Part shown: piece by piece, positions 1-9,599 of the stretch
Numbering within the stretch: the stretch's first letter is position 1
Layout: every line of letters starts with the position of its first letter
Source of the DNA: Salinarimonas ramus
GTDB lineage: Bacteria; Pseudomonadota; Alphaproteobacteria; Rhizobiales; Beijerinckiaceae
Assembly (NCBI RefSeq): GCF_014645695.1
Contig: NZ_BMMF01000002.1
Location: forward strand, 314,292-378,291
Direction of reading: 5' to 3'
Length of the DNA stretch: 64,000 nt
Program-made: the position numbers and the translations under genes
Notes under the pieces: generated by a model
The model's database searches: none
What the model was told of the DNA's origin: nothing
What the model saw: the letters and a program-made list of their open reading frames with translations, nothing else

Positions 1-596
1 GCCGCCCAGGCGAGCGCGCGCTCGAGCCGGTCGTCGCCCCAGAACATCTCGCCGTCCTCCGCGAAGAAGGTCGGCGCGCCGAAGACGCCCTTGGTGCGAG
101 CCTCCTCGGTGATGGCGCGAAGCCGCATCTTGTTCGGCTCGGCGCTCGCCGCCTTCATCGTCTGGTCGGGGTCGAGCCCGACCGAGCCCGCCAGCCCCGC
201 GACGGCGGAAGGCTCCTCGATGGAGCGCCCCTCGCCGAACTCAGCGTGGAAAACGGCGCGCACGAAGGCGCCGCACCAGGGCTTGTCGGCGCCCGAAAGC
301 GCCACGCGCGTCGCGGCGAGGCCGTTCTGCGGGAACGGGTCCGGCCGACGGAAGGGCAGCCCGCGCCGCTCGGCCTCGCGCGCCACGTCGCGCCACATGT
401 AGCGGCCCTTGGCGGGGTAGAGATTGAACGGCGAGGTGTTCCAGCCCTGCGCCTGGAAGATCGGCCCGAGCAGGAAGGGCCGATAGCGCACGTCGACGCC
501 GGCCGCCTCCGCGAGCGGCTCGATGCGCATCGCGGACAGGTAGGCGTAGGTCGATGCGAAATCGAACCAGAATTCCAGGACGGGGCGACGGGTCAT
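1..596 (-). CDS. 2-hydroxychromene-2-carboxylate isomerase-like DsbA-family protein (3' end outside window)
   Basis: The visible 198 residues begin with a thioredoxin-fold start ([20 protein letters not shown]) and near the window edge carry the GAPTFF and MFWGDDRLE motifs typical of 2-hydroxychromene-2-carboxylate isomerases. That family is a glutathione-dependent, DsbA/kappa-GST-like group used in aromatic ring catabolism. The position of the usual redox cysteine is a serine (FAS), as in the isomerases and unlike true DsbA oxidases. The ATG at 596 has a GAGG ribosome site five bases upstream. The C-terminus lies beyond base 1. It is transcribed away from argG. Many annotated members have no proven substrate, so family assignment is firm and the reaction is inferred. 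Confidence 0.85.
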   Translation of the reverse strand, partial: MTRRPVLEFWFDFASTYAYLSAMRIEPLAEAAGVDVRYRPFLLGPIFQAQGWNTSPFNLYPAKGRYMWRDVAREAERRGLPFRRPDPFPQNGLAATRVALSGADKPWCGAFVRAVFHAEFGEGRSIEEPSAVAGLAGSVGLDPDQTMKAASAEPNKMRLRAITEEARTKGVFGAPTFFAEDGEMFWGDDRLERALAWA

Positions 597-664
597 GCGG
601 GCCTCGATCTCGCGCGCGGCGTGTCAGGGGGAGGATGCGCGATCCAGTGCGGAGGCGGGAGCTG

Positions 665-692
665 TTGCGCGCGCCGTCCACCGCATTATAAA
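665..692 (+). promoter_or_regulatory. candidate sigma-70-type promoter for argG
   Basis: TTGCGC (665-670) and TATAAA (687-692) are separated by 16 bases, about 100 bases before the argG start and on its strand. TATAAA stands out in a very GC-rich stretch. This is a pattern match only. Confidence 0.4.
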
Positions 693-797
693 CGCGCCCG
701 ATCCACCCTCGGCACGATGGCGGCGAAAAAAAGTCCGGCCGCGCGTCCGAGGCATCCCGACCGTCGCGTCCGCAGCCGCCGTCAGAAAGCCGAACCC

Positions 798-2030
<1,233 letters not shown>

Positions 2031-2049
2031 GGACCCGCCGGCGCGGAGC

Positions 2050-2703
2050 TCACCCCCGCGCCTCGTCCCGCGCCGCCTCCAGCGCGGCGACGACGTCCTC
2101 GTCGCTCGTCTGGTCGAAGTCCTCGTAGTAGAGCCCCACCGCGTGGAACGGATAGGGCGTGGTGAGCGCGACGACCTCGTCCGCTTCCTCGCGCAGGGCC
2201 TCGACGGTCTCGATCGGCGCCACCGGCACGGCGAGGATGCGGCGGGCGGCGCCGGCCTTCTTCAGGGCCCGCAGAGCCGCCTTGGCGGTGGAGCCGGTGG
2301 CGACGCCGTCGTCGACGACGATCACGGTGCGGCCGGCGACGTCGAGGGGGCGGCGGTCGCCGAGATAGGCGTGCCGCCGCCGCTCGATCTCGGCGAGCTC
2401 GCGCCTCTTCGTGTCGTCGAGGTAGGCGGCGTCGGCGCCGGCCATGCGGGCGGTCTTCTCGTCGATGACGATCTGCGGATCCGCCCCGTCGACCACGGCG
2501 CCGATGCCGTATTCGGGATGGCCGGGCGCGCCGATCTTGCGCACCATCACGAGGTCGAGAGGGGCGTGCAGCGCGCGGGCCACCTGCGCCGCCACCGGCA
2601 CGCCGCCCCGCGGCAGAGCCAGGACGATCGTCCCCTCGCCCCCGTGCGAGGCCAGTGCGCCGGCGAGGCGTCGCCCGGCGTCGGTGCGATCCTTGAACAT
2701 CAT
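2050..2703 (-). CDS. phosphoribosyltransferase family protein
   Basis: This 217-residue protein has the PRPP-binding loop VIVVDDGVATGSTAKAAL near residue 130, the signature of type I phosphoribosyltransferases. The N-terminal half has VLALPRGGVPVAAQVA and VRKIGAPGHPEYGIGA, typical of the stand-alone PRTase-like proteins often found beside dienelactone hydrolases or in stress gene clusters. The substrate base is not known for this subgroup and cannot be read from sequence. Two consecutive ATG codons (2703 and 2700) could both start translation. It converges on argG and is divergent from the RND efflux operon. Confidence 0.88.
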   Translation of the reverse strand: MMFKDRTDAGRRLAGALASHGGEGTIVLALPRGGVPVAAQVARALHAPLDLVMVRKIGAPGHPEYGIGAVVDGADPQIVIDEKTARMAGADAAYLDDTKRRELAEIERRRHAYLGDRRPLDVAGRTVIVVDDGVATGSTAKAALRALKKAGAARRILAVPVAPIETVEALREEADEVVALTTPYPFHAVGLYYEDFDQTSDEDVVAALEAARDEARG

Positions 2704-2864
2704 CGAGCGCTCTCCCCTCGTCTCTCGTCCGCGGCATCACGGACGCCCGCGCCCGTCTGCCGCGCGGCGGATATGTCGCGAGAACGCACGGCCAGCCTTC
2801 GCGTTCGACCTCCTGCAAGCGCGGCCGCTCCGGCCGCGCAATGGGTCGCGCGAGGGAGGAGCAC

Positions 2865-4046
2865 ATGCAGCGCAGGACGAAGCGGCGCGTCGGCGTCACC
2901 GCGGGCGTCGCCTGCGCCTTCGTGCTCGGGCTCCTCGCGGCGATCGTCGCCGGCGATCCCCTCGCCTCGCGCGTCGAGAGCGCGGCAGCCGCCATCGGCG
3001 GCGCCGTCGGCCTGCAGGAGGACGACGGCGCGAGCGACGGCGAGAGCCAGGAGCGCCCGCCGACGCGCGTCACGCTCGCCCCCGTCGAGACCGGAACCGC
3101 GCGCGCGTTCTACGGCGCGGTGGGCGAGATCGCCGCCGAGCGGCGGGTGCGGGTGACGAGCTCGGTCCCCGGTATCGTCGAGACCATCGCGGTCGACGAC
3201 GGCGCGCGGGTCGCCGCCGGCGAGGTCCTGGTGCGGCTCGACCAGGACCAGCAGCAATCCACGCTCCGCGCCGCCGAATCGGCCTTCGTCCAGGCGCGCG
3301 AGGCGCTCGAGCGTACGCAGACCCTCATCGAGGACGGCTTCGCCACCGAGGCCGAGATCGAGCGCGACCGCGCCGCGTTCACCGAGGCCCGCGCCGCCGT
3401 GGAGCGCGCCCGCGAGGCGCTCGACGACCGCACGGTGCGTGCGCCCTTCGACGGCGAGATCGGCATCGTCGCCGTCGACGTCGGCGCCTACGTGCGCCCC
3501 GGCGACATGCTGGCGAACCTCGCCTCGACGGACGCGCTCGTGGTGCGCGTCTCGGTCCCGCCCGCGATCGCGAGCGGTCTCGCGCCCGGCGATCCGGTGA
3601 CGGTCACCGGCCCGGCCGGGGAGGTCGTGGACGCGCGCGTCACGTCCATCTCGCCGCTCGCCGATCCGGCGACGCGTACGGTCGCGGTCGAGGCGTCGAT
3701 CGCCGAGCCCGGAGACCTGCGCCCGGGCAGCTTCGCCTCGGTCGACGTAGTGGAGGCCACGCGCGAGGACGCGCTCTTCGTGCCCGCGGAGGCGGTGGTG
3801 CTGGAGGGCCAGCTCGCCTTCGTGTTCGTGCCCGGGCAGGACATGGCCGCCGAGCGGCGGCGCGTCGAGATCGGCGTGCGCCGCGACGGGCGTGTCGAGG
3901 TGCGCGAGGGGCTCGCGCGCGACGAGCGCGTCGTCCTCGAGGGCAAGCAGAAGCTCGCCACGGGCATGCCCATCGCCGTCGCGGAGGAAAGCGCGGGCGC
4001 GGGCGCGAGCGAGGGTGCGGGCGACAGCGCGGGAGAGAGCGGATGA
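2865..4046 (+). CDS. RND efflux periplasmic adaptor (membrane fusion protein)
   Basis: This 393-residue adaptor bridges the inner-membrane RND pump encoded next to it and an outer-membrane channel. A hydrophobic anchor or signal (about residues 9-26) follows a basic start. Then come a lipoyl/barrel-sandwich half (IAVDDGARVAAGEVLVRLDQD), a coiled-coil hairpin rich in Glu, Arg and Ala, the second lipoyl half (TVRAPFDGEIGIVAVDVGAY) and beta-barrel domains (RPGSFASVDV). An ATG at 2841 is also in frame, but GGGAGGA at 2854-2860 sits just before 2865, so that start is preferred. The stop overlaps the pump start by four bases (ATGA), showing translational coupling. The last ~20 residues are an Ala/Gly/Glu-rich tail. 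No outer-membrane channel gene is adjacent. Confidence 0.93.
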   Translation: MQRRTKRRVGVTAGVACAFVLGLLAAIVAGDPLASRVESAAAAIGGAVGLQEDDGASDGESQERPPTRVTLAPVETGTARAFYGAVGEIAAERRVRVTSSVPGIVETIAVDDGARVAAGEVLVRLDQDQQQSTLRAAESAFVQAREALERTQTLIEDGFATEAEIERDRAAFTEARAAVERAREALDDRTVRAPFDGEIGIVAVDVGAYVRPGDMLANLASTDALVVRVSVPPAIASGLAPGDPVTVTGPAGEVVDARVTSISPLADPATRTVAVEASIAEPGDLRPGSFASVDVVEATREDALFVPAEAVVLEGQLAFVFVPGQDMAAERRRVEIGVRRDGRVEVREGLARDERVVLEGKQKLATGMPIAVAEESAGAGASEGAGDSAGESG

Positions 4047-7000
4047 CGCTGCCCGGCCTATCCGTCCGTCGCCCGGTCCTCGCCGCGACGCTGGCGCTCC
4101 TCGTCGTCGTGCTCGGCGTCTCCGCGCTGCTGCGGATGCCCGTGCGCGAATACCCGAACATCGAACGCCCCGTCGTCTCCGTGACGACGGCGTATCCCGG
4201 CGCCGCGCCCGAGATCGTCGAGCGCGACGTCACCCGCATCGTCGAGGACGCGCTCTCCGGCGTCACCGGCATCGAGCTGATCCAATCGACCTCGACCGCG
4301 GGAAGCTCGACCGTCGACGTCACCTTCGTGCTCGACCGAGACATCGACGCCGCCGCGTCCGACGTGCGCGAGAACGTGTCCGCCGTGCGCAACGACCTGC
4401 CGGACCGCGTCGAGGCGCCGGTCGTCGCGAAGGCGGCGGCGGACGCGCAGGCGATGATGTGGCTGACGCTCACGAGCGACGCCCGCGACACGCTCGCCCT
4501 CACCGATCTCGCCGAGCGCCGGCTACGCGACCCGCTCTCCGTCGTGCCCGGCGTCTCGCGCGTCATCGTCGGCGGCGCGCAGCGCTACGCCATGCGCGTG
4601 CGCCTCGACGTCGCCCGCATGGCGGCGCGGGACGTCACCGCCGCCGACGTGACCCGCGCCTTGCGCACGGAGAACGTCGAGGTCCCCGCCGGCCGCCTCG
4701 TCGGCGAGGCGCGCGAGTTCACCGTGCGCACCGATACGCGCCTGCGAGCGCGGACCGACTTCGCCGATCTCGTCCTGCGCGAAGGCGGTGCGGGCGCCGC
4801 GCGTGTGACGCTGGGCGATGTCGCAGACATCGAGATCGGCCCGCAGGACCGGCGCTCGGCGGTGTTCTCCGACGGCGAGCCCGCCGTGGGGCTCGGCATC
4901 GTGCGCGCCACGGGCGGCAACACGATCGACGTCGCCGATCGCGTGCTCGCCGAGGTGGATCGCTTGCGCGAGAGCCTGCCCGAGGACGTGACGATCACCA
5001 CCTCCTACAGCCAGGCGGTCTTCGTGCGCCAATCCGTCGAGGAGGTGATCTCGACGCTCGGCATCACGGCGCTCCTCGTCGTGGCGGTGATCTTCCTCTT
5101 CCTCGGCTCGGCCAAGGGCACGCTGGTGCCGGCGGTGACGATCCCCGTCTCGCTGGTGGGCACCTTCGCGGTGCTCTCGGCCTTCGGCTTCTCGATCAAC
5201 GTGCTCACCCTCCTCGCGCTGGTGCTCGCCGTCGGCCTCGTCGTCGACGACGCCATCGTCGTGCTCGAGAACGTCACGCGGCGTCGCGAGAACGGTGAGC
5301 CGAAGCTCGCCGCGGCCGTCAACGGCGCGAGCGAGGTCTTCCTGCCCGTCGTCGCGACGACCCTCGTCCTCCTCGCCGTGCTCGCGCCGATCGCGACGCT
5401 CACCGGCACGATCGGCCGCCTTTTCACCGAGTTCGCCGTGGCGCTGATGGCGGCGATCGTGATCTCGTCGGCGCTCGCGCTGACGGCCGGCGCGGCCATC
5501 GCCTCCTCTGTCGCCGAGCCGAGGCGCTCGACGCAGGAGACGCGCGGCTGGCGGCGAGCCGTGCGCAAGCCGCTCGACTGGTTCGCGGCCGGGCTCGAAG
5601 GCCTCGAGCGCGGCTACGCGCACGTGGCCGGCTTCGTCGTGCGCCATGCCTGGATCGCGCTCGCCGCCTGCCTCGTGCTGGGCGCGAGCGGCTGGGCCAT
5701 GCTCCAGAGCCTGCCCTCGACGCTCGCGCCCGACGAGGATCGCGGCTTCGTCATCGTGCCCGTCACCACCGCGCCGGGCTCCACCATCGAGGAGACGATC
5801 GGCGCCCTCGACGCCGTGCGCGCCGTGGTGATGCGGCATGCCGGCGAGGACGGCCCCGTCGACGGCACCACCACGCTCGTGGGCGTGGGCGGCGGCGGCT
5901 CGTCGGACGTGACGAGCGGGCTCATGATCGTGCGGCTGAAGCCGTGGGGCGAGCGCGAGACGACGCAGATGGCCTTCGTCGAGGAAGTGCGCGGCGCCAT
6001 CGCGTCGCTGCCGCAGGCGCAGGCCATCGCCATCAACCCGTCGGGCCTCGTGCCCCAGGGCTTCGGCAAGCCCGTGCAGATCGTCCTGCTCGGGCCGGAT
6101 TACGAGACGACGGAGGGCTGGGCGCGCGATCTCGTCTCGTGGGCGCGTGCGGAGGCGCCTGTCCAGGCGCTGGAGCTCGACTTCGACCGCGCCACCCCGC
6201 AGGTCGAGGTCGACATCGACCGCGCGCTCGCCGCGGAGCTCGGCCTCGACGTCGCCGAGATCGGCGAGGCGCTGCGCGTCGTGCTCGGCGGCGACGACGT
6301 CACGGACTGGGTCTACGACGGCGAGACCTACGAGGTGATCGTGCGCGCCGCACCCGACGACCGCGCGGCGCCCGGCGATCTCGGGCGCGTCCAGGTGCGT
6401 GCCGAGAACGGCACGCTGGTGCCGCTCTCCATCGTCGCCGAGACGCGCGTCATCGGCGCGCCGGACGCCTATCGCCGGGTGAACCGCAGGCCCGCCATGG
6501 TGATCAGCGCCGTGCCGGACGGCGCCTCGCTCGGCGCCGTGATCGAGCGCTTCGAGACGCGCGCGGCGGAGATCGTGCCCGAGCGCGGCGACACGACGAC
6601 GCTCGGCCTCTCGCGGGAATTCGCGAAGTCGACGAGCGGCATCTGGAGCGTCTTCGCGCTCGCGCTCGTCGTCGTGTTCCTGACGCTGGCGGCGCTGTTC
6701 GAGAGCGTCGCCTTCCCCGTCGTGATCCTGCTGGCCGTGCCGCTCGCCATTGCCGGCGGGCTCCTCGCGCTCCTGCTCGCGGGGCTGTCGTTCAACATCT
6801 ACTCGCAGATCGCGCTCCTGCTCCTCGTCGGGCTGCTCGCCAAGAACGCGATCCTCGTCGTCGATTTCGCCAATTCCCGCAGGGCGGAGGGCGCGGGCGT
6901 GCGCGACGCGGCGCTCGAGGCCGCCCGCACGCGCTTTCGCCCGGTGCTGATGACCTCCATCGCCACCGCCTTCGGCGCCGTGCCGCTGGCGCTCGCCACC

Positions 7001-7183
7001 GGCGCCGGCGCGGAGGCGCGCGGCACGATCGGCATCGTCATCCTGGTGGGCATCGCGGTCGCGACCGCGATCACGCTCCTCGTCGTGCCCGGGCTCTACG
7101 TCCTGCTCGGCCGGATCGCGAAAGTCCCCGGGCGGCGGCAGAAGCGGGTGGCGGAGGAGCTTCAGCAGGTGGCGGGTTCGTGA
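4043..7183 (+). CDS. RND efflux transporter, HAE1-type permease
   Basis: This 1046-residue inner-membrane pump exports hydrophobic or amphiphilic compounds using proton influx. It starts with the usual TM1 segment (RRPVLAATLALLVVVLGVSA) and the porter-domain entry REYPNIERPVVSVTTAYPGA. TM4 carries GLVVDDAIVVLENVTRRREN with the paired aspartates of the proton relay. The second half repeats the layout, ending with GLLAKNAILVVDFAN and TRFRPVLMTSIATAFGAVPLA. Length matches the AcrB/MexB/MdtBC class. It forms an operon with the adaptor through an ATGA overlap. The open frame continues far upstream inside the adaptor gene, but that part is a shadow. The substrate cannot be told from sequence. Confidence 0.96.
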   Translation: MTLPGLSVRRPVLAATLALLVVVLGVSALLRMPVREYPNIERPVVSVTTAYPGAAPEIVERDVTRIVEDALSGVTGIELIQSTSTAGSSTVDVTFVLDRDIDAAASDVRENVSAVRNDLPDRVEAPVVAKAAADAQAMMWLTLTSDARDTLALTDLAERRLRDPLSVVPGVSRVIVGGAQRYAMRVRLDVARMAARDVTAADVTRALRTENVEVPAGRLVGEAREFTVRTDTRLRARTDFADLVLREGGAGAARVTLGDVADIEIGPQDRRSAVFSDGEPAVGLGIVRATGGNTIDVADRVLAEVDRLRESLPEDVTITTSYSQAVFVRQSVEEVISTLGITALLVVAVIFLFLGSAKGTLVPAVTIPVSLVGTFAVLSAFGFSINVLTLLALVLAVGLVVDDAIVVLENVTRRRENGEPKLAAAVNGASEVFLPVVATTLVLLAVLAPIATLTGTIGRLFTEFAVALMAAIVISSALALTAGAAIASSVAEPRRSTQETRGWRRAVRKPLDWFAAGLEGLERGYAHVAGFVVRHAWIALAACLVLGASGWAMLQSLPSTLAPDEDRGFVIVPVTTAPGSTIEETIGALDAVRAVVMRHAGEDGPVDGTTTLVGVGGGGSSDVTSGLMIVRLKPWGERETTQMAFVEEVRGAIASLPQAQAIAINPSGLVPQGFGKPVQIVLLGPDYETTEGWARDLVSWARAEAPVQALELDFDRATPQVEVDIDRALAAELGLDVAEIGEALRVVLGGDDVTDWVYDGETYEVIVRAAPDDRAAPGDLGRVQVRAENGTLVPLSIVAETRVIGAPDAYRRVNRRPAMVISAVPDGASLGAVIERFETRAAEIVPERGDTTTLGLSREFAKSTSGIWSVFALALVVVFLTLAALFESVAFPVVILLAVPLAIAGGLLALLLAGLSFNIYSQIALLLLVGLLAKNAILVVDFANSRRAEGAGVRDAALEAARTRFRPVLMTSIATAFGAVPLALATGAGAEARGTIGIVILVGIAVATAITLLVVPGLYVLLGRIAKVPGRRQKRVAEELQQVAGS

Positions 7184-7187
7184 CATT

Positions 7188-7378
7188 GATGTCATCCCGG
7201 GCGCCGAACGGCGACCCGGGACCCATGAACACCGGTGCTCGCTGTAGCGTGCGCGATAGCGCGCGCGGCCACGAACGGCCTGCATCGGCGGCACGTGGAC
7301 GGACGCGCTTCCGCGCGCCCTGAGGCTGGCCATGCGTGATCTGGGTCCCGGATCGGCTTCGCCGTCCGGGATGACATC
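7188..7378. repeat. palindromic intergenic repeat with ~36-bp inverted ends
   Basis: The left end (7188-7224) starts GATGTCATCCCGGGCG and includes GACCCGGGACCC. The right end (7343-7378) is its near-perfect reverse complement, ending CCGTCCGGGATGACATC. The ~118 bases between the arms carry no gene. The element fills the space between the RND permease stop and the argH stop. Elements beginning GTCATCCCGG are common in alphaproteobacterial genomes. No second copy was found in this window, so mobility is inferred only from structure. Confidence 0.6.
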
Positions 7379-7386
7379 CAACGCCC

Positions 7387-8787
7387 TCACCCCCGCGCGG
7401 CGGCTTCCTTCGCCAGCTGCCCGAGCCAGCGCTTCGCCTGACGCTTCACGTTGGCGGGCGCCGTGCCGCCGTAGCTGGTGCGGCTCTTGACCGACTTCTC
7501 GACGCCCAGCACGTCGAAGATCTCCTGCGTGATCCGCGGCTCGGCCTCCTGCATCTCCGCGAGCGTCAGCTTCTCCAGCCCCACGCCCCGCTTCGCCGCG
7601 GCACCGACGAGGCGGCCGGTGACGTGGTGCGCGTCGCGGAAGGGGAGGTTCAGCACCCGCACCAGCCAGTCGGCGAGGTCGGTCGCCGTGGAGAAGCCCG
7701 CGCCGGCCCACTTCTTCATGGCCTTGGTGTCGGGCTCGAGGTCGCGGACCATGCCGGTCATGGCGGCGATGCAGAGCGACAGGGTCTGGAGCGCGTCGAA
7801 GACGCCCTCCTTGTCCTCCTGCATGTCCTTCGAATAGGTCAGCGGCAGGCCCTTCATCACCACGAGGAGCCCCTGCAGCGCGCCGAGCACGCGCCCGGTC
7901 TTGCCGCGCACGAGCTCGGCGGCGTCGGGGTTACGCTTCTGCGGCATGATCGAGGAGCCGGTGGTGAAGGCGTCCGACAGCTTGATGAAGGCGAATTGGG
8001 GCGTCATCCACAAGGTGATCTCCTCGGCGAGCCGGGAGAGATGGACCGCGCAGATCGCCGCGGCCGAGAGCGTCTCCAGCGCGAAGTCGCGATCCGACAC
8101 CGAATCGAGGGAGTTCGCCGTCGGCCGGTCGAAGCCCAGCGCCTTCGCCGTCATGGCGCGGTCGATGGGGAAGGAGGTGCCGGCGAGCGCGGCGGCGCCG
8201 AGCGGGCATTCGTTGAGGCGCGCGCGCGCATCCCGCAGCCGGCCGCGATCGCGCGCCAGCATCTCGACATAGGCCAGGCAATGGTGCCCGAACGTCACCG
8301 GCTGGGCGGATTGCAGATGGGTGAAGCCCGGCATCACCGCGCCCGCGAAGGCTTGAGCCTTCTCGGCCAGCGCCTGCTGCAGGCCGGCGAGCTGGAGGTC
8401 GAGCGCGTCCGCCGTGTCGCGCACCCACAGCCGCATGTCGGTGGCGACCTGGTCGTTGCGCGAGCGCGCGGTGTGGAGCCGCCCGGCCGTGGGGCCGACG
8501 ATCTCGCGCAGCCGCGACTCGACGTTCATGTGAATGTCCTCGAGCGCCCGCGAGAACGTGAACGTCCCGGCCTCGATCTCGGCGAGAATCGACTTGAGCC
8601 CGTCGGAGATCGCGCCCACATCCTCCCTCGACAGGATGCCGGTCTCCGCGAGCATGGCCGCATGCGCGAGGGAGCCCCGGATGTCCTGGGCCGCGAGACG
8701 CTTGTCGAAGTCGATGGAGGCGTTGATCTCCTCCATGATCTCGGCCGGGCCGGTCTCGAACCGGCCGCCCCACATCCGATTGCTCAC
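7387..8787 (-). CDS. argH: argininosuccinate lyase
   Basis: This 466-residue enzyme splits argininosuccinate into arginine and fumarate. It starts [21 protein letters not shown], carries [16 protein letters not shown] (substrate-binding loop), and ends the core with the fumarase/aspartase signature [16 protein letters not shown]. Two starts are possible. The GTG at 8787 is preferred because GAGGT lies six bases upstream and family members begin with MSN-MWGGRF; the ATG at 8775 would trim four residues. A TlpA-like gene is divergent with only 22 bases between starts, an arrangement I recall from other Rhizobiales. Confidence 0.96.
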   Translation of the reverse strand: MSNRMWGGRFETGPAEIMEEINASIDFDKRLAAQDIRGSLAHAAMLAETGILSREDVGAISDGLKSILAEIEAGTFTFSRALEDIHMNVESRLREIVGPTAGRLHTARSRNDQVATDMRLWVRDTADALDLQLAGLQQALAEKAQAFAGAVMPGFTHLQSAQPVTFGHHCLAYVEMLARDRGRLRDARARLNECPLGAAALAGTSFPIDRAMTAKALGFDRPTANSLDSVSDRDFALETLSAAAICAVHLSRLAEEITLWMTPQFAFIKLSDAFTTGSSIMPQKRNPDAAELVRGKTGRVLGALQGLLVVMKGLPLTYSKDMQEDKEGVFDALQTLSLCIAAMTGMVRDLEPDTKAMKKWAGAGFSTATDLADWLVRVLNLPFRDAHHVTGRLVGAAAKRGVGLEKLTLAEMQEAEPRITQEIFDVLGVEKSVKSRTSYGGTAPANVKRQAKRWLGQLAKEAAARG

Positions 8788-8809
8788 GCGTGACCTCTGA
8801 AGCTCGAGT

Positions 8810-9478
8810 ATGCCGATGACCGACGAGACGACCTCCCGCCCCCCTCGTGGACCCCGCCGCGGCCTGATCCTGGGTGCGGGCGCGCTCGTCGTCGCGGCAC
8901 TCGTAGCTTTCGCGCTCGCCTCCCGCAACAGCGAAGCCGTCGCCCAGGCCTGCATTCCGGCACAGGAGACCCTCGCGCGCGTCGCGCCGACGGCGACCGG
9001 CGAGGTCGCGGCGGTGTCGGTGCATTCCGCGCCCCGGCTCGCGCCCGAGATCGCCTTCACCGGCCCCGAGGGCGAGCCGCTGACGCTCGCGGACTTCGCG
9101 GGCAAGACGGTGCTCGTGAACCTGTGGGCCACCTGGTGCGCGCCCTGCCGCGAGGAGATGCCCGCCCTCGACGCGCTGCAGGAGGAACTCGGCGGGGAGG
9201 AGTTCGAGGTCGTCGCCATCAACGTCGACACCCGCAACGTCGACCGCCCCCGCGCCTGGCTCGAGGAGCACGGCATCGACGACCTCGCCTATTACGCCGA
9301 GAACGAGGGCACGCTGATGCAGACGCTCCAGCGCTCGGGCCACGTGGTCGGCCTGCCGACGACGATCCTCGTCGGGGAGGAGAATTGCGAGCTCGCGGTC
9401 CTCAAGGGCCCCGCCCACTGGTCGGGCGAGGACGCGCTGGCCATGATCCGCGCCGCGCTCGGCCGAGACGAAGGCTGA
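8810..9478 (+). CDS. tlpA: TlpA-like membrane-anchored thiol:disulfide interchange protein
   Basis: This 222-residue protein has a basic cytosolic start, one membrane segment (about residues 18-37), and a periplasmic thioredoxin domain with the redox motif WATWCAPC (CAPC at 110-113). The TlpA family keeps periplasmic cysteines reduced, notably for cytochrome oxidase copper-centre assembly in Bradyrhizobium. A lone extra cysteine (C48) sits just after the membrane segment. The cis-proline loop reads [11 protein letters not shown]. Starts at 8810 and 8816 are both possible. It is divergent from argH across 22 bases, so its promoter must overlap the start of argH or its own leader. The cbb3 oxidase genes at 36-40 kb are plausible clients, which is inference. 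Confidence 0.9.
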   Translation: MPMTDETTSRPPRGPRRGLILGAGALVVAALVAFALASRNSEAVAQACIPAQETLARVAPTATGEVAAVSVHSAPRLAPEIAFTGPEGEPLTLADFAGKTVLVNLWATWCAPCREEMPALDALQEELGGEEFEVVAINVDTRNVDRPRAWLEEHGIDDLAYYAENEGTLMQTLQRSGHVVGLPTTILVGEENCELAVLKGPAHWSGEDALAMIRAALGRDEG

Positions 9479-9486
9479 CGCCTCTT

Positions 9487-9511
9487 CCTCCTTCCCTGTA
9501 GGGGAAGGAGG
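9487..9511. repeat. solo terminal stem of the ~190-bp palindromic repeat; possible terminator
   Basis: CTCCTTCCCTGTAGGGGAAGG followed by AGG forms a tight hairpin just after the TlpA-like gene. The same sequence is the left end of the two long repeats at 49343 and 50019, and its reverse complement is their right end. Here the interior is absent, so the two ends appear fused. It may act as a weak terminator for the preceding gene. Confidence 0.5.
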
Positions 9512-9599
9512 GAACTGCGTCCGCTCCACGCCGGTTGGTCGTCGTCGACCCTCCGCGGCCCCTTTGCCTCGCGCCCACGCTGACGTAGATTGCCGCCCC

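Noticed and set aside
2444..4042. Long upstream extension of the RND permease frame
   Set aside because: It runs through the adaptor gene in another frame; the adaptor has clear family motifs and the permease starts at the ATGA overlap.
4523..7711. 1062-residue open frame on the minus strand across the RND permease
   Set aside because: Low-complexity Arg/Asp/His-rich sequence typical of antisense frames in high-GC coding DNA; the plus-strand permease has full family motifs.
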